The position numbers were made by a program, and so were the translations under genes. A stretch of DNA of 64,000 bases from Halomonas cerina (GTDB taxonomy: Bacteria; Pseudomonadota; Gammaproteobacteria; Pseudomonadales; Halomonadaceae): the NCBI RefSeq assembly GCF_014192215.1, contig NZ_JACHXP010000011.1, positions 62,001 to 126,000 of the forward strand. The letters run 5' to 3'. Numbering within the stretch: position 1 is the stretch's first letter; the number at the start of each line of letters is the position of its first letter. Positions 29,848-39,369 of the stretch are shown here, in pieces. The notes beneath the pieces are model-generated. The model did not search any database. It was not told the origin of the DNA and saw only the letters and a list, made by a program, of their open reading frames with translations.

Positions 29848-29891
29848 CGGCTGCTAGGCTTAAAGTCAAGCACACCGGCTCAGGAGGTCCT

Positions 29892-30311
29892 ATGCCTCGT
29901 CTCAATGGTGTACTGGAAACTGCGCTCTACGTGGCAGACATGCCTCATGCACGGTCCTTCTTCGAGGGCGTGATGGGGCTTGAGCCCTTCAACGCCGATC
30001 ACCGCTTCACCGCCTACGATGCGGGGGCCGGGTCGGTGCTGCTGCTGTTCCTGTATGGCGAGACCCTGGAGACGGTGGTGCTGCCCGATGACATGGGTAC
30101 CATCCCCCCCCATGATGGCGCCGGTCGGGTGCACCTGGCCTTCGCTATCGCCGAGCGCGACCTGGCGGCCTGGGAACAGCAACTGCATGACCACGGGATC
30201 GAGATCGAGGGGCGCACCCACTGGCCACGAGGCGGGGAGAGTCTGTATTTCCGGGACACCGATGGGCATCTGCTGGAACTGGCCACCCCCGGGGTCTGGC
30301 CCAACTATTGA
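29892..30311 (+). CDS. VOC (glyoxalase/bleomycin resistance) family protein
   Basis: 139 residues with paired beta-alpha-beta-beta-beta modules. Module one begins VLETALYVADMPHARSFFEGVMGL. Module two has GRVHLAFAIAERDLAAWEQQL and ends SLYFRDTDGHLLELATPG, whose Glu is a metal ligand. Such proteins are dioxygenases, glyoxalases or resistance proteins; the substrate is unknown. A very strong AGGAGGT site precedes the ATG. It is 45 bp after the copper unit but may have its own promoter. Confidence 0.85.
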   Translation: MPRLNGVLETALYVADMPHARSFFEGVMGLEPFNADHRFTAYDAGAGSVLLLFLYGETLETVVLPDDMGTIPPHDGAGRVHLAFAIAERDLAAWEQQLHDHGIEIEGRTHWPRGGESLYFRDTDGHLLELATPGVWPNY

Positions 30312-30351
30312 GAGCGCGCTCGCGAGAAAGCCTGTCTCAGTCTACCAGGCC

Positions 30352-32157
30352 TTACGCCAGCGGTTCGGCGTGCTCGACCATCAGCTGCAATGACTCGCGG
30401 CCCCGCCAGCGGTTGCGGTTGAGCTTGAAGGCGCAGCGCAGGGGGTCGCCGACACCGAAGGCCGGCACTTCGCCGGGTGTCAGGGCGCGGAACCAGATCG
30501 CCCGGTGCACGGCTGCCCCCGCCGAGAGTTCCAGCATCAGGTGAGTGCCGTCGGCGCCTACCGGGCGCAGGGCTTCCACCCGGAATTCGCCCTGGAAGAG
30601 CGGGGCATCGAACTCCCGGCCATAGGGTCCCAGCGCCTCCAGGGTCTCTAGCGTCTCGAGGCTGAGCTGCTCGGGGGCCAGGTCGCCATCGGTCAGGATT
30701 CTCGGATAGAGTTCGGCCTCGCCCAGCTGTTCACCCACCGCGCAGAGGAAGGCGGTCCTGAAGGCGTCGAGGTGCTCCTGCGGCACCCCGACGCCGGCCG
30801 CGCCGCGGTGGCCGCCGAAACGCGGCAGGGCCTCCGGCGCCAGTTCGAAGGTACGCTGCAGGGCGTCGCGCAGGTGCAGGCCCTCGATGGAGCGCCCGGA
30901 ACCGGTCAGCATGCCCGGTGCTGCCGCCGGGGTCAGCACCAGCGCCGGCCGGCCGTAGGCCTGCACCAGGCGCGAGGCGACGATGCCCTGCACGCCGGGA
31001 TGGCCGTCCTCCAGGTAGACCACCAAGGCCGGCGCGTCGGCGATCAGGGCCGGCAGCGCCAGCGCCTTCGCCGCCTCCGCCATCTCCGCTTCGATCGCCT
31101 TGCGGGACTGGTTGTCCTGGTCCAGCACCTCGAGATAGCGCTGCGCGATGTGATCCTGCTCGGCGAGCATGAAGTGCAGCGCCGCATAGGGATCGTCGAG
31201 CCGCGAGCGGGCGTTGATCCGCGGCCCCATCTGGAAGCCCAGGGTCTCGGCATCGAAGGGCACGCTGTCGGCACCCAGCCGTGCCGCCATGGCGCGCCAG
31301 CAGGCGGCCTCCATGCGGTTAATCAGGGCCAGGCCATGGGTCACCACCGCCCGGTTGGCGGCGCTGCCACCCAGCGACACGCAGTCGGCCACCGTGCCCA
31401 GCGCTACGTAGGAGAGCCAGGGAGAGAGCTTGGGCGTGGCAGCCTCGAGCACGCCCCACTCGATCAGCACGCCGCGGGTCAGCGACATGACCAGCCAGGC
31501 CACCATGCAGCCGGCGATGGTCGGGTCGGGATAGGCGCAGTCGTCACGGGTGGGATTGACCACGGCGTAGGCCGAGGCCGGCGGGCCCTCCACCGGCAGG
31601 GCGTGGTGGTCGCTGACCACCACCTCGATGCCGGCGGCCTTGAGCCGAGCGATGCGAGGTTCGTCTGAGCTGCCGCAGTCGGCGGTGATCACCAGGCTGG
31701 GGCGCGGCGAGAGTGCCAGGGTGCGCTCCACCAGCGGCAGGCTGATGCCATAGCCGTCATGGATGCGGTGGCCGATCAGGCTGTGCAGCTTCGCCTCCGG
31801 CACCCCGAACAGTTCGTGCAGGGTGCGGCGGATCACCACATGGGAGGTGATGCCGTCCACGTCGTAGTCGGTGAGGATGCCGATATGCTCGCCGTCGATC
31901 ACCGCCTGGGCGATGCGCTCGGCGGCGCGCCGGCCGTCGGCGAGCCTTTCGGGATGGGCCAGGTAGCGCAGGCTGGGCGAGACCAGCGGCGCAAGCTCCC
32001 CCGCGTAGCCGGCCAGGCGCCCGGCCAGCACCCGAGCCTGAAGCTCGGAGAGCCCCTCGCGCTGAGCGCGGGCGTAGAGGGCGGCATCCCGGGACCGCGG
32101 CAGGATGCGCGGCTTCAGGCGTTGATGAAGGTCGACGGGATCGCTTACGGCGTTCAA
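30352..32157 (-). CDS. recJ: Single-stranded-DNA-specific exonuclease RecJ
   Basis: 601 residues. It digests single-stranded DNA 5'-3' in recombination and mismatch repair. The DHH phosphoesterase motifs are in order: motif I ILTDYDVDGITSH (near residue 95), motif II TADCGSSDEP, motif III SDHHALP, motif IV ALGTVADCVSL. The DHHA1 motif is FGGHRGAAGVGV, and the C-terminal OB fold ends the protein. It starts about 180 bp after thrC; the gap is filled by a palindromic repeat. The xerD-dsbC-hom-thrC-recJ order is that of Pseudomonas. Confidence 0.93.
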   Translation of the reverse strand: MNAVSDPVDLHQRLKPRILPRSRDAALYARAQREGLSELQARVLAGRLAGYAGELAPLVSPSLRYLAHPERLADGRRAAERIAQAVIDGEHIGILTDYDVDGITSHVVIRRTLHELFGVPEAKLHSLIGHRIHDGYGISLPLVERTLALSPRPSLVITADCGSSDEPRIARLKAAGIEVVVSDHHALPVEGPPASAYAVVNPTRDDCAYPDPTIAGCMVAWLVMSLTRGVLIEWGVLEAATPKLSPWLSYVALGTVADCVSLGGSAANRAVVTHGLALINRMEAACWRAMAARLGADSVPFDAETLGFQMGPRINARSRLDDPYAALHFMLAEQDHIAQRYLEVLDQDNQSRKAIEAEMAEAAKALALPALIADAPALVVYLEDGHPGVQGIVASRLVQAYGRPALVLTPAAAPGMLTGSGRSIEGLHLRDALQRTFELAPEALPRFGGHRGAAGVGVPQEHLDAFRTAFLCAVGEQLGEAELYPRILTDGDLAPEQLSLETLETLEALGPYGREFDAPLFQGEFRVEALRPVGADGTHLMLELSAGAAVHRAIWFRALTPGEVPAFGVGDPLRCAFKLNRNRWRGRESLQLMVEHAEPLA

Positions 32158-32217
32158 GCCTGGCTCCTGTGGTTCAAGTCTGTGACCGCTGGCAAGAGAG
32201 GGCCGCCGGCCTAGCGA

Positions 32218-32327
32218 GGGGCGCCGGGGACAGGCCGAAGAGGGGGTCCTATGCCAGGGATGGCATCGGTAGCGCCCAGGGAGGGGTTCACAGCGCCCCC
32301 TCGCAGGCCTGTCGCCGGATCAGCCCC
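32218..32327. repeat. Palindromic intergenic repeat, copy A
   Basis: About 110 bp between thrC and recJ. The ends are complementary (GGGGC...ACAGGCC with GGCCTGT...GCCCC) and the centre is the palindrome ATGCCAGGGATGGCAT. A second, diverged copy lies at 55382-55497 with the same layout, including GGGTCCT, GATGGCA, GCGCCCA and ACAGCGCCC in the same order. Confidence 0.85.
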
Positions 32328-32337
32328 GAGGGGGAAA

Positions 32338-33726
32338 CTAGCGCCGGTTCTCGGCGACAAACTTCTGCACCGCGGCAAGCTCCGCCGGCAGCACGGTGTA
32401 GCGCTCCTCGCGCTCCAGCAGGTCGTCCATGTGCGGCGGCAGCGGCACCCCCGGGAAGCCCGCCTTGACCACCGCCTCGGCGAACTTGGCCGGGTGGGCC
32501 GTCGCCAGGGTGATCATCGGCACGGCCTCGTCGCCCCGCTCGCACTCGGCGGCCCGGTAGCCGGTGGCGGTATGCGGGTCGAGGATCTCCTGGGTGCGGT
32601 GATGCGCCTCGCGGATCACCTCGAGGATGGTGGCATCGTCCACGCTGTGGCTGGCGAAGCGCTCGCGCAGCCGGGCGAGCGGCGCCTCGGCCAGCGCCGC
32701 GGGCTCGCTCTGGAAGCGTTCGAGCAGCGCGGCCACGGCCTCACCGTCGCGCTCGTAGGCCTCGAACAGCAGCCGCTCGAAGTTCGAGGACACCACGATG
32801 TCCATGGAGGGGGCCAGGGTAGCGACCAGTTCCTGCTTGGAGAAGTCATTGTCGGCGAGCGTGCGGTGCAGAATGTCATTGGCGTTGGTGGCGATCACGA
32901 AGCGCTCCACCGGCAACCCCGAGCGGTAGGCCATGTAGCCGGCGAAGACGTTGCCGAAGTTGGCCGAGGGCACGCAGAAGCTCACCGGACGGTGCGGCGC
33001 GCCCAGTGCCACGGCGGCGGCCACGTAGTAGACGATCTGGGCCATGATGCGCGCCCAATTGATGGAGTTCACCGCCACCAGCCGGGTGCCGTTCAGGAAG
33101 GCCTGGTCGGCGAAGCTGGCCTTGACCATGGCCTGGGCGTCGTCGAAGTTGCCTTCGATGGCCACGTTGAAGACGTTGTCGGCCAGCACCGTGGTCATCT
33201 GGCGCCGCTGCACCTCCGAAACCCGCTGGTAAGGGTGCAGGATGAAGATATCCAGGTTGTCACAGTGGCGGCAGCCCTCGATGGCCGCGGAGCCGGTATC
33301 GCCAGAGGTCGCCCCCATGATCACCGCCCGCTCGCCACGCTTGGCGAGGAAGTGGTCGAGGATCCGGCCGAGCAGCTGCAGGGCCACGTCCTTGAAGGCC
33401 AGCGTGGGGCCGTGGAAGAGCTCGAGCAGGAAGTGGTTGGCGTCGAGCTGGTTGAGCGGCACCACGGCGTCATGGCTGAAGGTGGCGTAGGCATCGCGGA
33501 CGATCGTCCGGAAGATGTCGTCGTCGATCTCGCCGCCCACGTAGGGCTTCATCACCCGGAAGGCGATCTCGGCATAGGAGCACCCTGCCATGTCGGCCAG
33601 GTCATCGCGGCTGAGCTCGGGGACGGTCTCGGGCACGTAGAGGCCGCCGTCGCTGGCCATGCCGGTGAGCACGACCTCCTCGAAGGACAGCGCGGGCGCT
33701 CGCCCGCGGGTACTGATATAGCGCAT
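32338..33726 (-). CDS. thrC: Threonine synthase
   Basis: 462 residues. It is a PLP enzyme converting O-phosphohomoserine to threonine, the last step of the pathway. The N-terminus MRYISTRGRAPALSFEEVVL is the long-form ThrC type. The PLP Lys is in GPTLAFKDVALQLL, the phosphate loop is ATSGDTGSAAIEG, and PSANFGNVFAGY binds substrate. Two ATGs are adjacent; the second was chosen because it is seven bases from GGAG. It follows hom by 89 bp, a gap containing a heptamer array. Confidence 0.96.
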   Translation of the reverse strand: MRYISTRGRAPALSFEEVVLTGMASDGGLYVPETVPELSRDDLADMAGCSYAEIAFRVMKPYVGGEIDDDIFRTIVRDAYATFSHDAVVPLNQLDANHFLLELFHGPTLAFKDVALQLLGRILDHFLAKRGERAVIMGATSGDTGSAAIEGCRHCDNLDIFILHPYQRVSEVQRRQMTTVLADNVFNVAIEGNFDDAQAMVKASFADQAFLNGTRLVAVNSINWARIMAQIVYYVAAAVALGAPHRPVSFCVPSANFGNVFAGYMAYRSGLPVERFVIATNANDILHRTLADNDFSKQELVATLAPSMDIVVSSNFERLLFEAYERDGEAVAALLERFQSEPAALAEAPLARLRERFASHSVDDATILEVIREAHHRTQEILDPHTATGYRAAECERGDEAVPMITLATAHPAKFAEAVVKAGFPGVPLPPHMDDLLEREERYTVLPAELAAVQKFVAENRR

Positions 33727-33745
33727 CATTCCACTCCGTGGGACT

Positions 33746-33804
33746 CGAGCTACGGGCTACGGGCTACGGGCACATCGCTGCCCGCCGCCCGCTACCCGAG
33801 GCTC
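33746..33804. repeat. Heptamer array between hom and thrC
   Basis: GAGCTAC followed by two exact GGGCTAC units and a fourth partial copy (33747-33774). Then GCCCGCCGCCCGCTACCCG and GAGGCTC give partial complementarity for a hairpin. The unit has the same 7-bp length and GGGC core as the array at 23905. Confidence 0.75.
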
Positions 33805-33814
33805 GCGGCCGATG

Positions 33815-35137
33815 TTATTCATGCTCGTCCAGGGACTCGACCCGGATCCGCGTCACCGGGCCGGCGATGTCGGCCAGCGACTCGATCAGGCGGATCGCCT
33901 CGTTCATCTGTTTCTCGCGAGTCCGATGGGTCATCAGGATGATCGGCACCAGCTCACCCTCGGTGGCCTCCTTCTGGATCAGCGCCTCGATGGAGATCCC
34001 CTGCTCGGAGAGGATGGTCGCCACCCGGGCCAGGACACCGGGACGGTCCACGGCCAGCAACCGCAGGTAGTAGGCGGTGGTGATGTCCTCCATGGGCATC
34101 ATCGGCAGGTGGCTCTCCTGCTCGCCGATGCCGCTGAAGGCGAGATACGGCACCCGGTAGTGGTGGTCGGTGGCGATGTCGCGGGCGACATCCAGCAGGT
34201 CGGCGACCACCGCCGAGGCGGTGGGCTCGGCGCCGGCCCCGGCCCCATAGTAGAGGGTCGGTCCTACCGCATCGCCCATGATGGCGATGGCGTTCTTCAC
34301 GCCATGTACATTGGCCAGCAGCCGCTCCTTGGGAATCAGGGTCGGATGCACGCGCAGCTCCAGGCCCGACTCGGTGCGCTTGGAGATGCCCAGGTGCTTG
34401 ATGACATAGCCCAGGTTGTCGGCCTGCTCCACGTCCTCGGCGGTGACCCGCGAGATGCCCTCGGTGTAGGCCTTGTCGAACTGCAGCGGTACGCCATAGG
34501 CGATGGAGGCGAGAATGGTCAGCTTGTGGGCGGCATCGATGCCTTCCACGTCGAAGGTCGGGTCGGCCTCGGCGAACCCCAGCGCCTGGGCCTCGGCCAG
34601 CACGTCCTCGAAGGCGCGGCCCTCGTCGCGCATGTGGGTCAGGATGTAGTTGCCGGTACCGTTGATGATCCCGGCCAGCCACTCGATGCGGTTGGCCCCC
34701 AGGCCCTCGCGCAGCGACTTGATCACCGGGATGCCCCCGGCCACCGCCGCCTCGAAGGCGACGATCACGCCTTTCTCGTGGGCGGCCTTGAAGATCTCGT
34801 TGCCGTGCACGGCGATCAGCGCCTTGTTGGCGGTGACCACGTGCTTGCCGTGCTCGATGGCGGTCAACACCAGCTCGCGGGCCACGTCGTAACCGCCGAT
34901 CAGCTCGACCAGCACGTCGATCTCGGGGTTGGTGGCCACCTCGAAGACGTCGGAGGTGGTCCGGATGCCGGTGGTGTCACACTCGGGATTCAGGGTGCGG
35001 AAGGCGACCTGCTCGATAACGATAGGCCGTCCCGCTCGCCGGGCGATGTCGTCGGCATTGCGTGTCAGCACGTTGAAGGTTCCGCCACCGACGGTGCCCA
35101 GGCCACAGATTCCCACTCTCACCGGTTTCAATGTCAT
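33815..35137 (-). CDS. hom: Homoserine dehydrogenase
   Basis: 440 residues. It reduces aspartate semialdehyde to homoserine, the branch to threonine and methionine. The nucleotide-binding loop is VGICGLGTVGGGTFNVL, the substrate motif is GIINGTGNYIL, and the catalytic region is GFAEADPTFDVEG. A C-terminal ACT domain (YYLRLLAVDRPGVLARVATI) suggests feedback inhibition by threonine. It is not fused to aspartokinase. Same strand and operon context as dsbC upstream and thrC downstream. Confidence 0.97.
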   Translation of the reverse strand: MTLKPVRVGICGLGTVGGGTFNVLTRNADDIARRAGRPIVIEQVAFRTLNPECDTTGIRTTSDVFEVATNPEIDVLVELIGGYDVARELVLTAIEHGKHVVTANKALIAVHGNEIFKAAHEKGVIVAFEAAVAGGIPVIKSLREGLGANRIEWLAGIINGTGNYILTHMRDEGRAFEDVLAEAQALGFAEADPTFDVEGIDAAHKLTILASIAYGVPLQFDKAYTEGISRVTAEDVEQADNLGYVIKHLGISKRTESGLELRVHPTLIPKERLLANVHGVKNAIAIMGDAVGPTLYYGAGAGAEPTASAVVADLLDVARDIATDHHYRVPYLAFSGIGEQESHLPMMPMEDITTAYYLRLLAVDRPGVLARVATILSEQGISIEALIQKEATEGELVPIILMTHRTREKQMNEAIRLIESLADIAGPVTRIRVESLDEHE

Positions 35138-35217
35138 TCCCCTCTCGTTGTGGCGTGTGTCTCAGCGTTTAGGCGGGGCCGCGCACGGCCCCGATCGCCG
35201 ACGCTCATCGACGTCGG

Positions 35218-35955
35218 TCATCGATCATTCAGGCCCAGCATGCTCGCCAGGCGCTCGGCCGGCACATAGCCGGGCACCAGGCGCCCGTCGGGCAGCACGA
35301 TGGCTGGCGTACCCTGCACACCGAGCTCCATGCCCAGATGATACTGTGCCTCGACCGGATTGTCGCAGTCCGTGGCTCCGGCCAGCGCTTCCTCGCGCTT
35401 GGCGGCCGACAGCGCCTCGCTCGGGTTGGCGGCACACCACACCTGTTGCAGCTGACGGGCGCCCGGGGAATTCATGCCGGCACGCGGGAAGGCCAGGTAG
35501 TGTACCCCAATGCCCATCTCATTGAGCCGCGGCACCTCCTCGTGGAACTGGCGACAGTAGGGGCAGGTGGTGTCGGTGAAGACGGCAAGTGTCGCCTGCG
35601 GCGTCTCGGCGCCGCGGAAGATCACTCGCTCGGCCTTGGGCACCGCGGCCAGCCGCGCGGCCCGCTCGGCATTGCGCGCCTGCTCGGTGAGGTTCACCAG
35701 CCCCGCCTCGGTGTTCTCGAAGAGATCCCCGACCAGGAAGTGACTGCCCTCGGCGTTGCTGTAGAAGGTCTCGCCGGTCTCCAGGCGCACCTCGAAGAAG
35801 CCCGCCAGGGGTGTCTCGCTGACGCGCTCCACCGGCATGGCACGGCCGTTGACCGTGAGACGCTCGGCGAGCCGGGACGCGGCGTCGGCCATGGCCAGGC
35901 TCGGCAGCAGCAGGGATGCGGCCAGCAGGCCGGCGGATAGGGTCGGTACTCTCAT
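35218..35955 (-). CDS. dsbC: Thiol:disulphide interchange protein DsbC
   Basis: 245 residues. A signal peptide (PTLSAGLLAASLLLPSLAMA) exports it to the periplasm. A dimerisation domain is followed by a thioredoxin fold with active site CPYC (DTTCPYCRQFH). A second cysteine pair (VWCAANP and ATDCDNP) forms the structural disulphide typical of DsbC. The cis-proline loop is GTPAIVLPDG. It isomerises wrong disulphides. It sits between xerD and hom, as in pseudomonads. Confidence 0.95.
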   Translation of the reverse strand: MRVPTLSAGLLAASLLLPSLAMADAASRLAERLTVNGRAMPVERVSETPLAGFFEVRLETGETFYSNAEGSHFLVGDLFENTEAGLVNLTEQARNAERAARLAAVPKAERVIFRGAETPQATLAVFTDTTCPYCRQFHEEVPRLNEMGIGVHYLAFPRAGMNSPGARQLQQVWCAANPSEALSAAKREEALAGATDCDNPVEAQYHLGMELGVQGTPAIVLPDGRLVPGYVPAERLASMLGLNDR

Positions 35956-35975
35956 GATTCAGCCTCGGTCATGAT

Positions 35976-36875
35976 TCAGCCTCGGGGATGGTGGTCGGCA
36001 TGCAGCGCCTCCAGCCGCGCCTGTGCCACATGGGTGTAGATCTGCGTGGTCGACAGGTCACTGTGCCCCAGCAGCAGCTGTACGACACGCAGGTTGGCCC
36101 CATGATTCAACAGATGGGTGGCGAAGGCATGGCGCAGGGTGTGCGGTGACAGCGGCCGGTCGATACCGGCCATCCGGGCATAGGCCTTGATCCGGTACCA
36201 GAAGGCCTGGCGGGTCAGGCAGGCGTCGCTCCGCCCCGGAAACAGCGCCGGGCGTGTCGTGTCGTGCATCAGTGCGCCCCGGGCCGTGCGCAGGTAGCGC
36301 TCGAGCCAGTCCAGCGCCTCCTCGCCCAGCGGCACCAGCCGGTCCTTGTCCCCCTTGCCGCGTACTCGCACCACCCCCTGGCGCAGGTTCAGGGCATCGG
36401 TGGTCAACCCCACCAGCTCGGTGACCCGCAACCCGGCGCCATAGAGCACCTCGAGCATGGCACGGTCGCGCAGGCCGAGGTCGGTGGCGACATCCGGGGC
36501 CGCGAGCAGCCGCTCCACCTCGTCCTCCTGCAAATGCTCAGGCAGCGACGGCCGCACCCGGGGCAGGCGCACCGCCACCAGGGGGTCGTGATCGACGAGC
36601 CCGTCGGCCAGGGCCCAGCGGTAGAAGCGCCTCAGGCTCGAGAGCAACCGAGCGTTGCTGCGCAGATGGTAGCCGGCCTCGCGGCGCGCGTCGAACCAGG
36701 CCGCCAGGGTCTCGCCTCCGGGCGCGCATAGGGTCCGCCCCTGTGCCTCCAACTGCGTCGCCCAGGCCTGGAGGTCACGGCGATAGGCGGCCAAGGTGTT
36801 ATCGCTCGCGCCCTGCTCCAGCCAGAGGGCATCGAGGAAGGCATCGATCAGCTCACCGCTGCGGTCGCTTGGCAT
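35976..36875 (-). CDS. xerD: Tyrosine recombinase XerD
   Basis: 299 residues. With XerC it resolves chromosome dimers at dif under FtsK control. The N-terminal SAM-like core-binding domain (DNTLAAYRRDLQAW) is followed by the catalytic domain. The catalytic residues are Arg in GAGLRVTEL, Lys in RGKGDKDR, His and Arg in SPHTLRHAFATH, His in LLGHSDLSTTQ, and the nucleophile Tyr in IYTHV. Position before dsbC supports XerD over XerC. The start at 36875 has GGAGAG; an upstream in-frame codon adds only six residues. Confidence 0.95.
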   Translation of the reverse strand: MPSDRSGELIDAFLDALWLEQGASDNTLAAYRRDLQAWATQLEAQGRTLCAPGGETLAAWFDARREAGYHLRSNARLLSSLRRFYRWALADGLVDHDPLVAVRLPRVRPSLPEHLQEDEVERLLAAPDVATDLGLRDRAMLEVLYGAGLRVTELVGLTTDALNLRQGVVRVRGKGDKDRLVPLGEEALDWLERYLRTARGALMHDTTRPALFPGRSDACLTRQAFWYRIKAYARMAGIDRPLSPHTLRHAFATHLLNHGANLRVVQLLLGHSDLSTTQIYTHVAQARLEALHADHHPRG

Positions 36876-36911
36876 GGTCTCTCCTTCGCTCACCGGCCCA
36901 TCCGGTCATGC

Positions 36912-36948
36912 AAAAACACCCCGCCCCGCGAGTGCGGTGACGGGGTGT
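36912..36948 (-). terminator. Terminator of the rpsP-rimM-trmD-rplS operon
   Basis: Stem ACACCCCG/CGGGGTGT with a GC-rich internal hairpin, followed on the minus strand by a run of five T. It lies 53 bp past the rplS stop and just before xerD. Confidence 0.8.
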
Positions 36949-37000
36949 CGGAGGGTGGCGGGGCGAGACGCCCGTCACCGCCGGCGGGCGGCAGTCCGCC

Positions 37001-37357
37001 TCAGGCCAGCTTTTCCTTGATGCGGGCAGACTTGCCGCTGCGCTCACGGAGGTAGTAGAGCTTGGCCTGGCGGACGTCGCCGCGACGCTTGACGCTCACG
37101 GAGTCGACCAGCGGGCTGTAGGTCTGGAAGGTCCGCTCGACGCCGACACCGTGGGAGATCTTGCGCACGGTGAAGGCGGAGTTCAGGCCGCGGTTGCGCT
37201 TGCCGATGACCACGCCCTCGAAGGCCTGGAGACGCTCACGATTGCCTTCCTTGACCTTGACCTGGACGACCACGGTATCGCCCGGGGCGAAGGCCGGCAC
37301 GTCCTTGCTCATCTGCTCGGTCTCGAGCGCCTGGATCACCTTGTTCTTGCTGCTCAT
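37001..37357 (-). CDS. rplS: 50S ribosomal protein L19
   Basis: 118 residues. [20 protein letters not shown] begins it, and [20 protein letters not shown] and [20 protein letters not shown] are L19 hallmarks. L19 sits at the 30S-50S interface. The start is 37 codons inside the longest open frame and has the family length. It is the last gene of the operon; 136 bp separate it from trmD, so internal control is possible. Confidence 0.98.
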   Translation of the reverse strand: MSSKNKVIQALETEQMSKDVPAFAPGDTVVVQVKVKEGNRERLQAFEGVVIGKRNRGLNSAFTVRKISHGVGVERTFQTYSPLVDSVSVKRRGDVRQAKLYYLRERSGKSARIKEKLA

Positions 37358-37493
37358 GACGATAACTCCTCGATAACATCGGTGATGCGCCGAATCCTGT
37401 TCGTTGCCGGTGCATCGTGATCCCGGCGCTCGAGAAGGCTCGAGGCGCGGGAGTGCTGTTGGTGACACGGGTCCGCCTGCCCTCAGGGGGCCG

Positions 37494-38279
37494 TCACGTC
37501 CCGCACCTCCGCCCTGGCCTGCTGGTAGACAGGGCGTATTCCTCGATGAACTCCTCGAGCAGGCGCTGCTGCTCGGCCGTCAACGTCCTGCCTTCCAGCA
37601 GGTCGGGCCGCCTGAGCCAGGTCCGCCCCAAAGACTGCTTCAGCCGCCAGCGCCGGATGGCGCCATGGTGGCCACTGAGCAGGACCTCCGGCACCCGTCG
37701 CCCGTCGACCTGCTCGGGGCGGGTATAGTGCGGACAGTCCAGCAGTCCGTCGTTGAAGGAGTCCTCGGCCGCGGAATCCTGATGCCCCAGTACCCCGGGG
37801 ACCAGCCTTGCCGCGGCATCGATCAGCACCATGGCCGGCAGCTCGCCGCCGCTAAGCACATAGTCGCCGATCGACCATTCCTCATCGATGTCGGCTTCCA
37901 CCACCCGCTCATCGATGCCTTCGTAGCGTCCGGCCACCACCACCAGCGGGGGACCCGAGGCCAGTTCCTGCGCGCCGCGCTGATCCAGCCGCCGCCCCTG
38001 GGGAGACAGGTAGATCACCCTCGGGCGCTGCCCGGTGGCGCGCTCGGCACGCTCTCGAGCCGCCTGGATGGCCGCGCGCAGGGTGTCGACCTTCATCAGC
38101 ATCCCCGGGCCACCGCCATAGGGGCGGTCATCCACGGTGCGATGCCGATCGGTGGCGTAGTCCCGGGGGTTCCAGAACTCCAGGGCGATGCGCCCCTTGT
38201 CCACCGCCCGGCCCGTCACGCCCTGAGCCGTCAGCGCCTCGAACATCTCGGGAAACAGCGACACCACGCCGATCCACAT
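37494..38279 (-). CDS. trmD: tRNA (guanine-37-N1)-methyltransferase
   Basis: 261 residues. It makes m1G37, which prevents +1 slippage. The N-terminus [13 protein letters not shown] is identical in style to E. coli Trm[33 protein letters not shown] and [19 protein letters not shown] form the SPOUT knot and SAM site. This ATG was preferred to a TTG eleven codons earlier that overlaps the rimM stop; the TTG would give coupled translation and cannot be excluded. Confidence 0.95.
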   Translation of the reverse strand: MWIGVVSLFPEMFEALTAQGVTGRAVDKGRIALEFWNPRDYATDRHRTVDDRPYGGGPGMLMKVDTLRAAIQAARERAERATGQRPRVIYLSPQGRRLDQRGAQELASGPPLVVVAGRYEGIDERVVEADIDEEWSIGDYVLSGGELPAMVLIDAAARLVPGVLGHQDSAAEDSFNDGLLDCPHYTRPEQVDGRRVPEVLLSGHHGAIRRWRLKQSLGRTWLRRPDLLEGRTLTAEQQRLLEEFIEEYALSTSRPGRRCGT

Positions 38280-38308
38280 CGCCGTGTCGTCCTTCGCCAC
38301 CCCGGGGC

Positions 38309-38860
38309 TCAAAACTCCGGGTCCCAGTCGACGGTCATCACGCCGGCCTCGAGGTCCACATCACGCACGACCTCGCCGGGCAGGAAGGGCAGCAGCCGTT
38401 CGCGGTCGTCGATGGCGTCTTCGCTTCGACCCTTGACGACCATGACGTCGTTGGCACCGGTCTCGAAGAGGTAATCGACGCGGCCCAGCGTCTCACCCTC
38501 GAGGGTCACCACCTTGAGGCCTTCCAACTGGTACCAGTAGAACTCGTCGTCACCGTCGAGTTCGGGCAGCTCGGCCTTGGGCAGGAGGATCTCGGCACCA
38601 ACCAGGGCCTCGGCCGGCTCACGCCCGTCGACCCCCTCCAGACGAGCCACCAGGCCCTTGCCATGGGGGCGCCCCTGGGCGAGACGATAGCGGACCAGGC
38701 CGCCCTGATGGCGCAGCACCCACTCGTCATAGTCGAGGATGCCCTCCATGGGGCTGGTGTACGAGTACACCTTGAGCCAGCCCTTGACGCCGTAGGGACT
38801 GGTCAACTTGCCCAGCACTACGTGATCGTCGGCCGGGTGGCGCTCGGTGTTCGCGCTCAT
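38309..38860 (-). CDS. rimM: 16S rRNA processing protein RimM
   Basis: 183 residues. It helps 30S maturation by binding S19. The N-terminal barrel starts [21 protein letters not shown], and the C-terminal PRC barrel includes [20 protein letters not shown] and [18 protein letters not shown]. The ATG at 38860 has AGGAT at good spacing; an ATG seven codons earlier has none. It lies 38 bp after rpsP and just before trmD. Confidence 0.95.
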   Translation of the reverse strand: MSANTERHPADDHVVLGKLTSPYGVKGWLKVYSYTSPMEGILDYDEWVLRHQGGLVRYRLAQGRPHGKGLVARLEGVDGREPAEALVGAEILLPKAELPELDGDDEFYWYQLEGLKVVTLEGETLGRVDYLFETGANDVMVVKGRSEDAIDDRERLLPFLPGEVVRDVDLEAGVMTVDWDPEF

Positions 38861-38898
38861 CGGCGATCCTGCGTCGGACATTCGGGCGCGTCAGGCAC

Positions 38899-39147
38899 TC
38901 AGGCCTGCTTGCGGGCTTCCTTGACCAGCTCGGCGACGCGGCCGGACAGCTGGGCGCCCTGGGCCTGCCAGTGGCTGATGCGGTCGAGGTCGATGCGCAG
39001 ACGCTCTTCCTGACCACGGGCCACCGGGTTGAAGAAGCCCAGGCGCTCGATGAAGCGACCGTCGCGCGAATTGCGTGAATCGGTCACGGCCAGGTGGTAG
39101 AAGGGGCGCTTCTTGGCGCCACCACGTGCCAGACGAATGGTAACCAT
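38899..39147 (-). CDS. rpsP: 30S ribosomal protein S16
   Basis: 82 residues. [20 protein letters not shown] and [17 protein letters not shown] are the family signatures. It is the first gene of the rpsP-rimM-trmD-rplS operon, as in most proteobacteria. Confidence 0.98.
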   Translation of the reverse strand: MVTIRLARGGAKKRPFYHLAVTDSRNSRDGRFIERLGFFNPVARGQEERLRIDLDRISHWQAQGAQLSGRVAELVKEARKQA

Positions 39148-39307
39148 GCGTTGACTGTCCTTCGGTTGAAGTTGCGGATATTTCGGTCGGGCCCGGCACC
39201 GGCCGGCCTCGACGAGCTGCTCGGGGAAGCGGGCCGGCGGCCCGGCTTCGGGTCATTCGGTCACGACGACGGCCGCACGAGCGCGGCCCTGCCAGTGAAG
39301 ACGCGAT

Positions 39308-39336
39308 ATTCTACGGAAATCCGCCCCGCTTGGAAA
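39308..39336 (-). promoter_or_regulatory. Candidate promoter of the rpsP operon
   Basis: On the minus strand TTTCCA (39331-39336) and TAGAAT (39308-39313) are spaced by 17 bp, about 160 bp before the rpsP ATG. The -35 is weak. Confidence 0.55.
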
Positions 39337-39369
39337 CCTTTTTGCAGGGCGGGCCGGCCAGGGCCGGGC

